Origin: Bacteroidia bacterium
GTDB taxonomy: Bacteria; Bacteroidota; Bacteroidia; UKL13-3
NCBI GenBank assembly: GCA_025454975.1
Contig: JALONK010000004.1
Span: forward strand, 1 to 64,000
Direction of reading: 5' to 3'
DNA: 64,000 nucleotides
Shown: piece by piece, positions 1-9,286 of the stretch
Layout: each line of letters opens with the position of its first letter
How positions within the stretch are numbered: the stretch's first letter is position 1
Position numbers and translations under genes: made by a program
The notes under the pieces: model-generated
What the model was told of the DNA's origin: nothing
Database searches by the model: none
The model's input: only the letters and a program-made list of their open reading frames with translations

Positions 1-654
1 TGCCTCACCGCCATCTTTACGTCTAATCAGCTCAGTTCCCGTTACAATATTTCCCCATTGATCGCTTCCACCCATCTGTATTTTTATGCCATGATTTTTC
101 CATAAGTAATAAAAATCATATCCCTGTACCAATTGGTAAGTAAACTCTGTAAAACTCATGCCTGAATCACCTTCAAGACGGCGTTTTACGCTATCTTTAG
201 CCATCATGTAATTAACAGTGATATGTTTACCAACATCACGAATAAAATCAAGGAAGTTAAACTCTTTAAACCAATCATAGTTGTTAACCATAACAGCACT
301 GTTTTCACCACAATTAAAATCTAAAAATTTCTCTAATTGCTGATGTATACAACTTACATTATGTGTTAGAACCTCTTCACTTAATAAATTTCTTTCGGCG
401 CTTTTTCCGCTTGGATCGCCAACCATACCTGTTGCTCCACCAACCAAGGCGTAAGGTTTATGACCGGCTCTTTGAAAATGGATCAGTGTCATTACCTGCA
501 TTAAATGTCCTACATGAAGCGAATCGGCAGTAGGGTCGAACCCGATGTAGCCACGAGTCATCTCTTTATTTAATTGCTCATCAGTAGCCGGCATCATGTC
601 ATGCAGCATACCTCTCCACTTCATTTCTTCTGCAAAATTTATTTTAGTAGTCAT
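1..654 (-). CDS. tyrS: Tyrosyl-tRNA synthetase, N-terminal part (cut by window edge)
   Basis: Class I aminoacyl-tRNA synthetase that charges tRNA-Tyr in the cytoplasm. Translating from the ATG at 654 gives 218 codons open to the window edge, so the C-terminal half is missing. The HIGH-type motif appears as HVGH at residues 47-50 within [13 protein letters not shown], followed by [13 protein letters not shown] and, further on, QGYDFYYLW and the GGSDQWGN tyrosine-site motif, all typical of bacterial TyrS. The KMSKS loop and S4 domain would lie outside the window. It is transcribed divergently from the gene at 730. A -7-like box ends only four bases before the ATG, so the mRNA is probably almost leaderless. 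Confidence 0.96.
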   Translation of the reverse strand, partial: MTTKINFAEEMKWRGMLHDMMPATDEQLNKEMTRGYIGFDPTADSLHVGHLMQVMTLIHFQRAGHKPYALVGGATGMVGDPSGKSAERNLLSEEVLTHNVSCIHQQLEKFLDFNCGENSAVMVNNYDWFKEFNFLDFIRDVGKHITVNYMMAKDSVKRRLEGDSGMSFTEFTYQLVQGYDFYYLWKNHGIKIQMGGSDQWGNIVTGTELIRRKDGGEA

Positions 655-658
655 GCGG

Positions 659-688
659 CGAAATTACATTTTTTACATTGAACTTAAA
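659..688 (-). promoter_or_regulatory. Probable tyrS promoter
   Basis: On the minus strand TTTA (688-685), an 18-base spacer and TAATTTCG (666-659) match the Bacteroidota promoter TTTG-N17-20-TAnnTTTG with one mismatch in each box. The -7 box ends four bases before the tyrS ATG, implying a very short or absent 5' leader. This is inference from consensus only. Confidence 0.4.
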
Positions 689-729
689 TCCGACATAATA
701 TTTTACGAATTATCTTACTTTCGCAGCAC

Positions 730-1932
730 ATGAAAACAATAGGTGTTATACGAGAATTTAAGCAACCGGCCGATCTTCGCACGCCGCTTACGCCGAAAGA
801 TTGTGTTGATATTCAATTAAAATTTCCCGGGACTAAGGTTATTGTTCAATCCTCTCCCTATCGCTGTTATCCCGATGAGGCTTATATAAATGCGGGCATT
901 GAAGTAAAAGATGATGTTTCTGAAGCTGATATATTAATGGGCGTGAAAGAAGTTCCTTATCAAGAATTAATTAAGGATAAAACCTATTTGTTTTTTTCTC
1001 ATACCATTAAAAAACAACCTCATAATCGTAAAATGTTGCGTGAGATTTTAAAAAAGAATATCACGTTAATTGACTATGAAACTTTAGTATGGGAAGGCGG
1101 TAATCGTATTATTGGATTTGGTAGATTTGCCGGCATTGTAGGTGCACATTATTCATTTTTAATGTGGGGGTTACGCAACCGTATTTATCATCTTAAACCG
1201 GCTTATCAATGTAAAGATATGGCTGATATGTATGCCCAGTATGGCGAACTTACCTTGCCTCCTATAAAAATAGTATTGTGTGGTGATGGACGTGTGGCAC
1301 ATGGGGCTATGGAATTTTTGAAGAAGTTGAAAATTCATCATGTTACCCCTGAAGAATTTTTAGAACAACAATACAATCATCCGGTTTATGTGCAACTGCG
1401 CAGTGAAGATTATTATGAGCGAAAGGACGGTAAAGAATGGGATAAAAGTGATTTTTATAAACATCCACAAGAATACAGAAGTACGTTTGCGCCGTATTAT
1501 AAACAAGCCGACATTATGATAAATGCTGTGTTTTGGCGAGAAGGCATTGAACCATTTTTTACACGGGAAGAAATTAAACGAGATGATTTTAATATTCGTG
1601 TGATCAGTGATGTTACCTGTGATATTCCGGGACCATTACCATCTACCATTAGAAGCACAACAATTGACCAGCCATTTTTTGGTTATCATCCTTTGTTGGA
1701 AAAAGAAATAATACCTTTCGAAAATGCAGCGGCACTTGATGTGCAAGCCGTAGGAAATTTGCCCTGTGAATTACCAATTGATGCCAGTACCGAATTTGGT
1801 GATCAACTCATCAGGCATGTATTACCTTTTTTATTGATGGAAGACTCAGAAGATATTATCGAACATGCCACCATTACTGCAAATGGTCGTTTAAAACCTA
1901 GATATGCTTATTTGTCGGATTATATAGCCTAG
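730..1932 (+). CDS. Saccharopine dehydrogenase / alanine dehydrogenase-like NAD(P)-dependent oxidoreductase
   Basis: This 400-residue protein has the two-lobed architecture of the alanine dehydrogenase/PNT and lysine-forming saccharopine dehydrogenase family. The start, MKTIGVIREFKQPADLRTPL, is the family's N-terminal strand and Arg region. K73 in GVKEVP and H91 in FSHTIKKQ are at the positions of the substrate-binding Lys and His. A nucleotide-binding turn, CGDGRVAHG, lies at about residues 184-192. Dinucleotide oxidoreductase activity is well supported. The substrate (saccharopine, alanine or another amino acid) cannot be decided from sequence alone, although the overall length and the SDVTCDIPG segment favour the saccharopine dehydrogenase-like branch. 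A TACTTTCG box at 716-723 suggests a short leader. It is a single gene, divergent from tyrS. Confidence 0.75.
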   Translation: MKTIGVIREFKQPADLRTPLTPKDCVDIQLKFPGTKVIVQSSPYRCYPDEAYINAGIEVKDDVSEADILMGVKEVPYQELIKDKTYLFFSHTIKKQPHNRKMLREILKKNITLIDYETLVWEGGNRIIGFGRFAGIVGAHYSFLMWGLRNRIYHLKPAYQCKDMADMYAQYGELTLPPIKIVLCGDGRVAHGAMEFLKKLKIHHVTPEEFLEQQYNHPVYVQLRSEDYYERKDGKEWDKSDFYKHPQEYRSTFAPYYKQADIMINAVFWREGIEPFFTREEIKRDDFNIRVISDVTCDIPGPLPSTIRSTTIDQPFFGYHPLLEKEIIPFENAAALDVQAVGNLPCELPIDASTEFGDQLIRHVLPFLLMEDSEDIIEHATITANGRLKPRYAYLSDYIA

Positions 1933-2062
1933 TACCTAAAGTAATCTGAAGTGCTTTCAACTACTGTTCGCCAGCGATTATCTGAGATTTGCCTAATTTA
2001 ACAAGTAACGTTTTTTAGTGTGACAGATAAAGCGTTTTTTTGCGATTTCAATTATTATCTAC

Positions 2063-3937
2063 ATGGCAAGAGGTGGAAGAAATTTAAACAGTAACGGTAA
2101 GCAAAAAGACGAAACTCCGAAAGTAAAAATTACAAAAGAAAGTTTACGAGAAGCCTTAATCTTATTCACGTATTTAAAGCCGTATAAAACCAAATTTATA
2201 CTTAGCTTGGTTTGTATTGCATTATCAGCATTTACTACCAGCATGTTTCCTTTTTTTCTGGGTAAAATGATTGATGCAGCATCTCCGGGCGCTTCCTTAG
2301 GCATGATGGGAAGTTCTCCTTCCATGATAGGATTTTTAGGGTTGTCAAGTGTAAAATGGACATTAAACTTTACATTAACATTAATTTTTGTTCAACTTAC
2401 CTTACAAACCATATTCTCGTTTATGCGAGTGTATTTACTCACCGAGGTTGGCGAAAAAGCACTTGCCGATATGAGAAGGGATGTTTATTCAAAATTATTA
2501 ACCATGCCTATGGGATTTTTCACAGAAAAAAGGGTAGGGGAATTAAGCAATAGAATTTCTTCTGATTTATCGCAAATACAAGATGCAATTTCATTTACTC
2601 TTGCAGAGTTTTTAAGAGGAATTTTTACGTTAATTATCGGCTTAGGATTTATCTTTTGGATTAGCACTAAATTAGCATTGGTTATGTTGGCGGTTGTTCC
2701 TGTAATTGCAGTATTGGCGGTAGTTTTCGGGGTTCGTATAAGAAAAATGGCAAGGAAAGCACAAGATCAACTGGCCGACAGTGGAACTATTGTTCAAGAA
2801 ACATTTCAGGGTATCAGTATTGTTAAAGCCTTTACTAGCGAGTATTACGAAATTAACAGGTATGTGAAAAGTATATATGCTGTGGTTCATACAGCTATTG
2901 CAAATGCGCGTTATCGCGGTACATTTATATCATTTATGATATTTAGTGTATTTGGTGCCATATCATTTGTGATGTGGTTTGGTGCAAATATGATTCAGTC
3001 GGGTGAGTTAACTATAGGGGCATTAACCATGTTTGTTATTTTCAGCATGTTTGTTGGCGGAACATTTGCAGGCTTTGCTGATATGTTTAGTCAACTCCAA
3101 AAAACCTTGGGCGCTACACAAAGTGTAAGGGAAATTCTTAGGGGTGAAGGTGAAGATATAACGATAAGTGAACAACTTCCGGTGGTAGCTTTGCAAGGAG
3201 CTGTAACATTTAAAGAGGTAGCCTTTAGTTATCCATCGCGTGAAGATGTAACGGTATTAAAAAGTATTAGTATGCATGCCGAGTCCGGAAAACGTGTTGC
3301 GATTGTTGGTCCGAGTGGGGCAGGAAAAAGTACCATCGCTTCTTTATTGTTACAATTTTATAAACCAACAAAAGGGGAGGTGTTGTTTGATGGAAAACCT
3401 GCAAATCAAATTTCATTAACCGGATTAAGAAGTCAGTTGGCTTATGTGCCTCAGGATGTATTATTATTTGGCGGAAGTATCAGAGAAAATATTGCTTATG
3501 GTAAACCTGATTATACTGAACAAGAAATTATTGAAGCTGCAAAACAAGCGAACGCACATGATTTTATTTCAGCGTTTCCAGAAGGTTATGATACTATTGT
3601 TGGTGAAAGGGGAATCAAATTATCAGGTGGGCAACGTCAACGCATTGCAATAGCCAGGGCAATTTTACGCAATCCTGTCATTCTTATTTTAGATGAAGCA
3701 ACATCATCATTAGATGGAGAAAGTGAACAATTGGTGCAAGATGCTTTAGAAAATCTAATGAAAAACAGAACCTCGTTTGTTATTGCACATCGTTTAAGTA
3801 CCATACGAAATGCAGACATAATTTTAGTGATAGATAAGGGTTTAGTTGTTGAATCAGGAACACACGAAACACTTATACAAAGAAATGGATTATATAGGCG
3901 ATTGAATGAGATGCAATTTGAGTATAATGAAAGGTGA
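2063..3937 (+). CDS. ABC transporter, fused membrane and ATPase domains (MsbA-like exporter)
   Basis: The 624-residue half-transporter is expected to work as a homodimer in the inner membrane, exporting a lipid or drug-like substrate. The N-terminal half holds about six membrane segments, starting near residue 42 (FILSLVCIALSAF). The C-terminal nucleotide-binding domain has Walker A GPSGAGKST at residues 416-424, the signature LSGGQRQR at 520-527, Walker B VILILDEATSSLD and the switch His in IAHRLST. The order transmembrane domain then ATPase is that of type IV exporters such as MsbA. The substrate is not readable from the sequence. The gene is monocistronic and converges with the DISARM-like operon, 92 bases away. 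Confidence 0.9.
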   Translation: MARGGRNLNSNGKQKDETPKVKITKESLREALILFTYLKPYKTKFILSLVCIALSAFTTSMFPFFLGKMIDAASPGASLGMMGSSPSMIGFLGLSSVKWTLNFTLTLIFVQLTLQTIFSFMRVYLLTEVGEKALADMRRDVYSKLLTMPMGFFTEKRVGELSNRISSDLSQIQDAISFTLAEFLRGIFTLIIGLGFIFWISTKLALVMLAVVPVIAVLAVVFGVRIRKMARKAQDQLADSGTIVQETFQGISIVKAFTSEYYEINRYVKSIYAVVHTAIANARYRGTFISFMIFSVFGAISFVMWFGANMIQSGELTIGALTMFVIFSMFVGGTFAGFADMFSQLQKTLGATQSVREILRGEGEDITISEQLPVVALQGAVTFKEVAFSYPSREDVTVLKSISMHAESGKRVAIVGPSGAGKSTIASLLLQFYKPTKGEVLFDGKPANQISLTGLRSQLAYVPQDVLLFGGSIRENIAYGKPDYTEQEIIEAAKQANAHDFISAFPEGYDTIVGERGIKLSGGQRQRIAIARAILRNPVILILDEATSSLDGESEQLVQDALENLMKNRTSFVIAHRLSTIRNADIILVIDKGLVVESGTHETLIQRNGLYRRLNEMQFEYNER

Positions 3938-4029
3938 TATGACTATATTTATTAAATGACTTTAGAATTATGATTCACTTTTTTATTTCGTGTAGACTTA
4001 TGCTTGAACGATTTTAAAAGTGTGATTTT

Positions 4030-5913
4030 TTAGAGTAATATAAAATTAAAATATCCAATTGACGGATTATCTAACTCTCCAATCAACATCGCTCTATCAA
4101 GAAGCATATTTGATTCTTCACAACATGTTTCCGGTAACAACGAACAGTTATGACACGCTGATAGATTGCAAGAGTTCGGTCCTTGCCCATCGCTGTCAAT
4201 GCAGATAGGGTCGCTTGAACACCATCTTGCATTTTCAATAGCATTATAAACTATCGTTTCAAGATTGCCAGGCTTCCCTTGACGAACAAGCCCACCTAAA
4301 GAACCTTCTGAATCACCAGATGCAGTGTAAATTAAGACACCGTTCATGGTTTCATTTAATAATTCAAGATTGCAATAAATTCTTTCTCTCAAAGCAGAAC
4401 TTCCATAACCACATTCGTAACTGAACTGGTTTATTACCAAATGAGCAAATGTGTGAATCAAAATAAATTCAGGTTTTATTTCCCTTCTCTTTTGTCCTTT
4501 CAATTCCCGTGGACGGTTGTAGTTGTCAGATAAAAAATTTGCTCTCTTAATCACTTCATCTTTTGCAGCCCACTCTTTCAAACGCTTCTCATTGAACTCA
4601 AAGAAAACACCTTCGCCTCTCACAACTACTGCCGGAAGCCATTCAATACGCTGTCCAAGTTTTATGAAGTTCTTTTTTTCAGTCAATGTTTTTCCATCAT
4701 CTGGAAGCCATCTTGAAAATCCTACGAAAGCTCTTGTCTCTCTTAACTTGTGAACTAGTCCAATACTCTTAAATCCTGACTGAATAATTTTAAAATCGGA
4801 ATCTTGCTCATAATTTACTGACGATTCCTTTTCACAATAAAAATCTTCATTTTCCCAACCGCCCCCAGCAATTAAATAATCATACTCCATTTTTCTGTAC
4901 TTTTCTTCTTCATCTCCCATTTCATTTAAATTCGGTCCTGTTTGTTTCTTATTGGCTGCATCCAATAATTTCTCTGTATAGTAATCTCTTTTCTCAGGAT
5001 TAAATTTTTGTTCTGCAACCAACTCAAAACGCATTCTATCAAATTCGCCATTTACCAATCCGGAGGATAGCCAATTCCAATTCTTTTCTAATACTTCAAT
5101 AATTTTTCTGTCAATTGATTTTTCCCATTGAGGCAAATAGATTGAACTTCGAACCTGTGAGAAGTATACATTTGATGCACCTTTTTGAACTACCCTTAAG
5201 TCCTCTCCACAATGAATTGCATTGTCTCTGTCAGCTTCTTGTCCTAACCACGGTCTACCACCTGAACATGTTACTCCAATTTTTGTAAGTGATTTTTCGT
5301 TGAAAGCACCCGCCATTGTTTTGTGTGCTCCACAACTACAAGTAATTTCAATACCAGATAATGTACCTGAACTTCTCCCTGCTCTCAATCTCAAATTATG
5401 TTGTCCTTCAGGACGAGCGCCGTTATGCACCCATTGCATAAAAGGGAAATCTTCAATGTGCCCCTTTTCACAAATAGCGATAAAGCGAACCGGAATCAAT
5501 CGCTGTCTTTTCCTTTCTGCAATTTCGTTACAAGACCTTCCTGAGCTAAAAGAAATTCCTGAGCAAGTTGGTTTCTGTGAATCGTAAATTGAAACTTTCT
5601 CCATGTGTCCGCACCTTGTGCAATAATGCCAACGTGGAAATCTTACGAATGGAATTTTGAGTGACGGATTTGTAACACCTTGACCAGGGTCTCTGAAATC
5701 AGGCGGCAATCTGAAATCTTTTACACCTAATCTTTTTGCTAATCTTTCTTCGGTTACTTTAAATTCATCCAACTCAGAAATCGTTCTGAATTTTTCTTCC
5801 CACATATCAAGCCCGACAACCATCAATGATTCATCCTTTGGAAAATTAATCATTTGTCCAATCCCCCACGGAGAAATTAACTGCGACCTTCTTATTGGTT
5901 TTTTAGCTGGCAT
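4030..5913 (-). CDS. drmB: DISARM protein DrmB (DUF1998 domain)
   Basis: This 627-residue protein is the last gene of the five-gene operon. The N-terminus carries the DrmB-type opening RRSQLISPWGIGQMINFP. Cys-rich stretches with probable zinc ligands follow: C98/C101/C117/C128, C148, C192/C194, C216 and C235. The C-terminal DUF1998 region contains LIHTFAHLVINQFSYECGYG, then LIYTASGDSEGSLGGLVRQG, and ends in a Cys cluster (CNLSACHNCSLLPETCC). In DISARM, DrmB associates with the helicase DrmA to recognise and act on incoming phage DNA. It starts three bases after the drmA stop, so the two are probably translationally coupled. No terminator of clear quality was found in the 92 bases before the convergent ABC transporter gene. 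Confidence 0.9.
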   Translation of the reverse strand: MPAKKPIRRSQLISPWGIGQMINFPKDESLMVVGLDMWEEKFRTISELDEFKVTEERLAKRLGVKDFRLPPDFRDPGQGVTNPSLKIPFVRFPRWHYCTRCGHMEKVSIYDSQKPTCSGISFSSGRSCNEIAERKRQRLIPVRFIAICEKGHIEDFPFMQWVHNGARPEGQHNLRLRAGRSSGTLSGIEITCSCGAHKTMAGAFNEKSLTKIGVTCSGGRPWLGQEADRDNAIHCGEDLRVVQKGASNVYFSQVRSSIYLPQWEKSIDRKIIEVLEKNWNWLSSGLVNGEFDRMRFELVAEQKFNPEKRDYYTEKLLDAANKKQTGPNLNEMGDEEEKYRKMEYDYLIAGGGWENEDFYCEKESSVNYEQDSDFKIIQSGFKSIGLVHKLRETRAFVGFSRWLPDDGKTLTEKKNFIKLGQRIEWLPAVVVRGEGVFFEFNEKRLKEWAAKDEVIKRANFLSDNYNRPRELKGQKRREIKPEFILIHTFAHLVINQFSYECGYGSSALRERIYCNLELLNETMNGVLIYTASGDSEGSLGGLVRQGKPGNLETIVYNAIENARWCSSDPICIDSDGQGPNSCNLSACHNCSLLPETCCEESNMLLDRAMLIGELDNPSIGYFNFILL

Positions 5914-5916
5914 AAT

Positions 5917-8900
5917 TTAATTGTCAATGTTTAGGTATTCTGCCGGAATAATATACGCTTCACAAGTGGAATCAACATTTCTCATTGATGTTGGTGTTGA
6001 CCATGCTCTTGCTTTTATATCTTCTGAAGGATTTGTTCCTGCGGGATACATTAGTGGAATGTTTGTTTGCTGTCCGAATGAACCATACACAAGTGGTAAT
6101 TCATTTTTCCAGTATTCCAGTTTTTCTTCAATCAGTTCAAGTGTCTTGTCGTATTCTTCATCATCAATCAAATGAACTCTGTCAAAAATTATTTGGGTTA
6201 CTCTTTCAATGATTTCTTTTTGAGGAAAAGGTCTTGGAGCTGTTGCACTTTGGTCTGTTGAGTAAAATCTAATCAGTCCAACTAAGATTGCATGCAACCC
6301 TCTTTCTCTAGCCGGTGCTGAAAAAGGTGTAACACTTGTTGGTTCAACTTTGCTGTAAATTTTTGAGTGATATTCTTGGAAATGTTCAAAGTGCGAACGA
6401 TCTCTTGGTTTTGAGCAGTTGTAAATTGTAAAGACAAGTCCGGGACATCTCTTTGAACGACCAACACGGCTTGTTGCCTGAATATATTCCGATGTTGTTT
6501 TTGGTTGACCGATAACGGTCATCAAACCTAGTCGTGGAATGTCAACGCCAACTGAAATCATATTTGTTGCAAGACAAACATCAACCGGATATTCATTTTT
6601 ATCTCCTGTCCATGATTTTGATAGTTGTTCCAAGTATTCAGGAATGTCATTGCTGTTAATACGACTTGTCAATTCAATATTTCTGTTGATGAATCTTCTT
6701 TCATCACCTTTGATTGCTTTCCGTATCCAAATGGAATTCATGTATTCTCGTATGTCTGCACGAATGAGTGTAGCTGCATGTCCTAGCTCCCGAATACTGT
6801 TGAAGTAAGTCAAGGCAGTCCAATATGGATCTCTTAAAATTTCTTCTGCAACTGAAATTGATTTCACAGATTGAAGTAAAGCGGATAAAATCCTTACCTG
6901 TGCAGTTGCATGTGAAGGTAGAGCAGATGCAAATATGCCTGTGTAAATTCTGCCTGTGCTTGTTGTGTCCTCGTATGCAAAGAATGAATCACCCGCACTT
7001 AAACATTGTGCAGGAAAAATATTGACATTTTTTGTCCCTCTGCCATAGAGCGAGTTGATTTGTTCTTTGGCTCTGCTGATTGTTGCTGACGATGCAATAA
7101 TTTTTGGTTTGATACTATTTGCTGTGCAAAGTTCTTCAATCATTGTTTCATACAAACCCACCATCGAACCCAACGGACCCGAAATCAAATGCAACTCATC
7201 TTGAATAATCAATTCAGGTGGTGAAAACATTCTTTCATTTCCTCTAAATCCAAAAATTGTTTTCGCTTCTGGCTTCCATGTGAGCATAGCAAACTTGTCA
7301 ACTGTTCCGATTAAGAGAGTAGGTGGGTTGTCATAAATATCTTCGTCAATAACTACAAGAGGTAAATTGAAATCGGGTTTTGAGAAATCGCATTGTTGAT
7401 TGTCGCACTGATAAATGATTGTTTCTTTCGTTCCTATTTTTCTTCTCTTATATCCTTTCACTTTGTTAGTCCTTGCCTCCTTTAGATAACCCATTTGTGA
7501 ACCGCACCATGGGCATTTCAAAACGATGAAAGGATTTTCTTCCTCTCTTCCTTGTTCCATTATCTGAAATGCTCTTCTTGCTTCGTCTCTTCTGTTTGGT
7601 GTTGAATCAGAACCAACCCACAGTCCGATTGTAATTCTCGCTGTGCCTAATTCTTCTTCATTCTCTTTTCTGATTTTATCGCAAGCACAAATCAATGCGG
7701 CTGCTCTTTGAAACTGTTGTGCTGTTAGTAGTCGCAAAGTGTAACGCATGAGCACAGTTGTGCCTGAATCGTTTTTATCTTTTAATCTTTTCAGAAAAAT
7801 TGTAAACGCTGACAATCCTAAATACGCTTCGGTTTTTCCTCCACCAGTCGGAAACCATATCAAGTCAACCATTTCTCTATCTTCATGACTTGGATCCAAC
7901 ATTGCATTGAGGTTCATTAAAATAAATGCAAGTTGAAAAGGACGCCATGATCCAAGCCCTGGTTTCCATGTTGTACTGTCATTTATATTTGGAATTTCAG
8001 CATGCTTCACTCCGGTAATATTTCCTTTATCAATAATCCAGTTTCTCGTTTCAATGCCGTAATGAAGTTGTTGCAATAACATAGCACGATTCATCAACTT
8101 GAAAGCACGATTTACTTTTTCATTGCTTTTTAAAACTTCAATTCCCTCCTTCATTCTTTGTAAACACAAACGACAAGTATCAATGTGACGCAATGCAGTT
8201 TGTAAAAGTTCATCTTTCAATTCTGCGTTTGCAATTTCATTCTGCCTATCTATCCATGCTTCATATTCCGCATTCAGTTTTACAAGATTGGTTGTAATGT
8301 CTTTGTCCGACAAATCACTCAAGTCAAACATTTTAAGCACAACATTTTTCAATTCATTAGGCACGATTGGTTTTATCTCATAAACTGGAATTGCTTCTGT
8401 TGTAATTGAATCAGTAAAGTCAATATCGTTATCATTCCATGCGGGTGAACAACCGTGTCCAACTGCAAATGTTTTTTTCTTTCGGAACAAAAGCAGATTT
8501 GACTTTTCATCATCCTTGTCAGTTTTAGATGCAGCTGCTTTGTATGGACAAAAACATTTTTCATTTGCTGTAACAGAAAATGAAACCTGAAAAAAACAAT
8601 CTTCATTCTTGATATTTTCTGCTCCTCCGGTATTCAGGTTTATCAACGTGAATGTGAGTAGATGAATATTGTTTGTTGAATTATTTTCATGAGTTCTGTT
8701 TCGGATATTCAGTTTGAGATTAATTTCCTTTCCGTCTTTATCAACCAATAATTTGTCAATGGATTTACCTGACTGCAACGGAATTTCACTTGCATTTAAA
8801 GTAAATTCCTGGTCAAGTGAAATTCGGTAATATGCTTTTCTTGAAACAGAAGTTCCATCTTCTTTTTGATAGCTGTATTCTTTTATTTCATAAACACCAA

Positions 8901-9285
8901 GTGTTGCTTTTATAGTGAAGCCGTCTTTCGGAATTATTGAAAAGCAACTGAATCCCATTGCAGAAGGAAGAAATGAATTTGCTAGTCCGATTTCTTCTTC
9001 AAAATCTTCTGCCATGTCTACTGGCGCTTTGCTTTCTTCAGTTTTTACTGGATCATCTGTTTCTTTTTTTTCTTCTTCAAGTTTCTCTAAAACTTTTTCT
9101 TCCTCTGATGTTGTTGAATCAGCTTTTTCAAAAGTTGCCGCCCTCGGAAATAAAACACCGGCACCATATCTTAATCTTGGTGGCTCGTTAAGAAGTATTT
9201 CTTCTCCGTTCTCTTGTATGTGAGGTTTGATTGGGTCAGGCCCTATCAATTCCTTTTTAATGAATTTTAAAATATCGTCTCTCAT
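5917..9285 (-). CDS. drmA: DISARM helicase DrmA
   Basis: An 1122-residue superfamily 2 helicase. The N-terminal 400 residues are a family-specific domain with an acidic, low-complexity stretch at about 55-100. The motor has Walker A FPTGGGKTEA at 478-487, an inserted zinc motif (C591, C594, C627, C632), DELH at 696-699, motif III ASSATI at 731-736, ATNMISVGVD at 906-915 and motif VI QATSRVGR at 936-943. This length and motif set, together with an adjacent DUF1998 gene, define DrmA. In known DISARM systems DrmA-DrmB binds and loads onto invading DNA. Only one base separates it from the upstream NERD-helicase gene, so it belongs to the same transcript. Confidence 0.9.
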   Translation of the reverse strand: MRDDILKFIKKELIGPDPIKPHIQENGEEILLNEPPRLRYGAGVLFPRAATFEKADSTTSEEEKVLEKLEEEKKETDDPVKTEESKAPVDMAEDFEEEIGLANSFLPSAMGFSCFSIIPKDGFTIKATLGVYEIKEYSYQKEDGTSVSRKAYYRISLDQEFTLNASEIPLQSGKSIDKLLVDKDGKEINLKLNIRNRTHENNSTNNIHLLTFTLINLNTGGAENIKNEDCFFQVSFSVTANEKCFCPYKAAASKTDKDDEKSNLLLFRKKKTFAVGHGCSPAWNDNDIDFTDSITTEAIPVYEIKPIVPNELKNVVLKMFDLSDLSDKDITTNLVKLNAEYEAWIDRQNEIANAELKDELLQTALRHIDTCRLCLQRMKEGIEVLKSNEKVNRAFKLMNRAMLLQQLHYGIETRNWIIDKGNITGVKHAEIPNINDSTTWKPGLGSWRPFQLAFILMNLNAMLDPSHEDREMVDLIWFPTGGGKTEAYLGLSAFTIFLKRLKDKNDSGTTVLMRYTLRLLTAQQFQRAAALICACDKIRKENEEELGTARITIGLWVGSDSTPNRRDEARRAFQIMEQGREEENPFIVLKCPWCGSQMGYLKEARTNKVKGYKRRKIGTKETIIYQCDNQQCDFSKPDFNLPLVVIDEDIYDNPPTLLIGTVDKFAMLTWKPEAKTIFGFRGNERMFSPPELIIQDELHLISGPLGSMVGLYETMIEELCTANSIKPKIIASSATISRAKEQINSLYGRGTKNVNIFPAQCLSAGDSFFAYEDTTSTGRIYTGIFASALPSHATAQVRILSALLQSVKSISVAEEILRDPYWTALTYFNSIRELGHAATLIRADIREYMNSIWIRKAIKGDERRFINRNIELTSRINSNDIPEYLEQLSKSWTGDKNEYPVDVCLATNMISVGVDIPRLGLMTVIGQPKTTSEYIQATSRVGRSKRCPGLVFTIYNCSKPRDRSHFEHFQEYHSKIYSKVEPTSVTPFSAPARERGLHAILVGLIRFYSTDQSATAPRPFPQKEIIERVTQIIFDRVHLIDDEEYDKTLELIEEKLEYWKNELPLVYGSFGQQTNIPLMYPAGTNPSEDIKARAWSTPTSMRNVDSTCEAYIIPAEYLNIDN

Positions 9286-9286
9286 A

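Noticed and set aside
3938-4029. Terminator between the ABC transporter and drmB
   Set aside because: The only pairing (CACTTTT with AAAAGTG) has a very long loop, so it is not a convincing hairpin.
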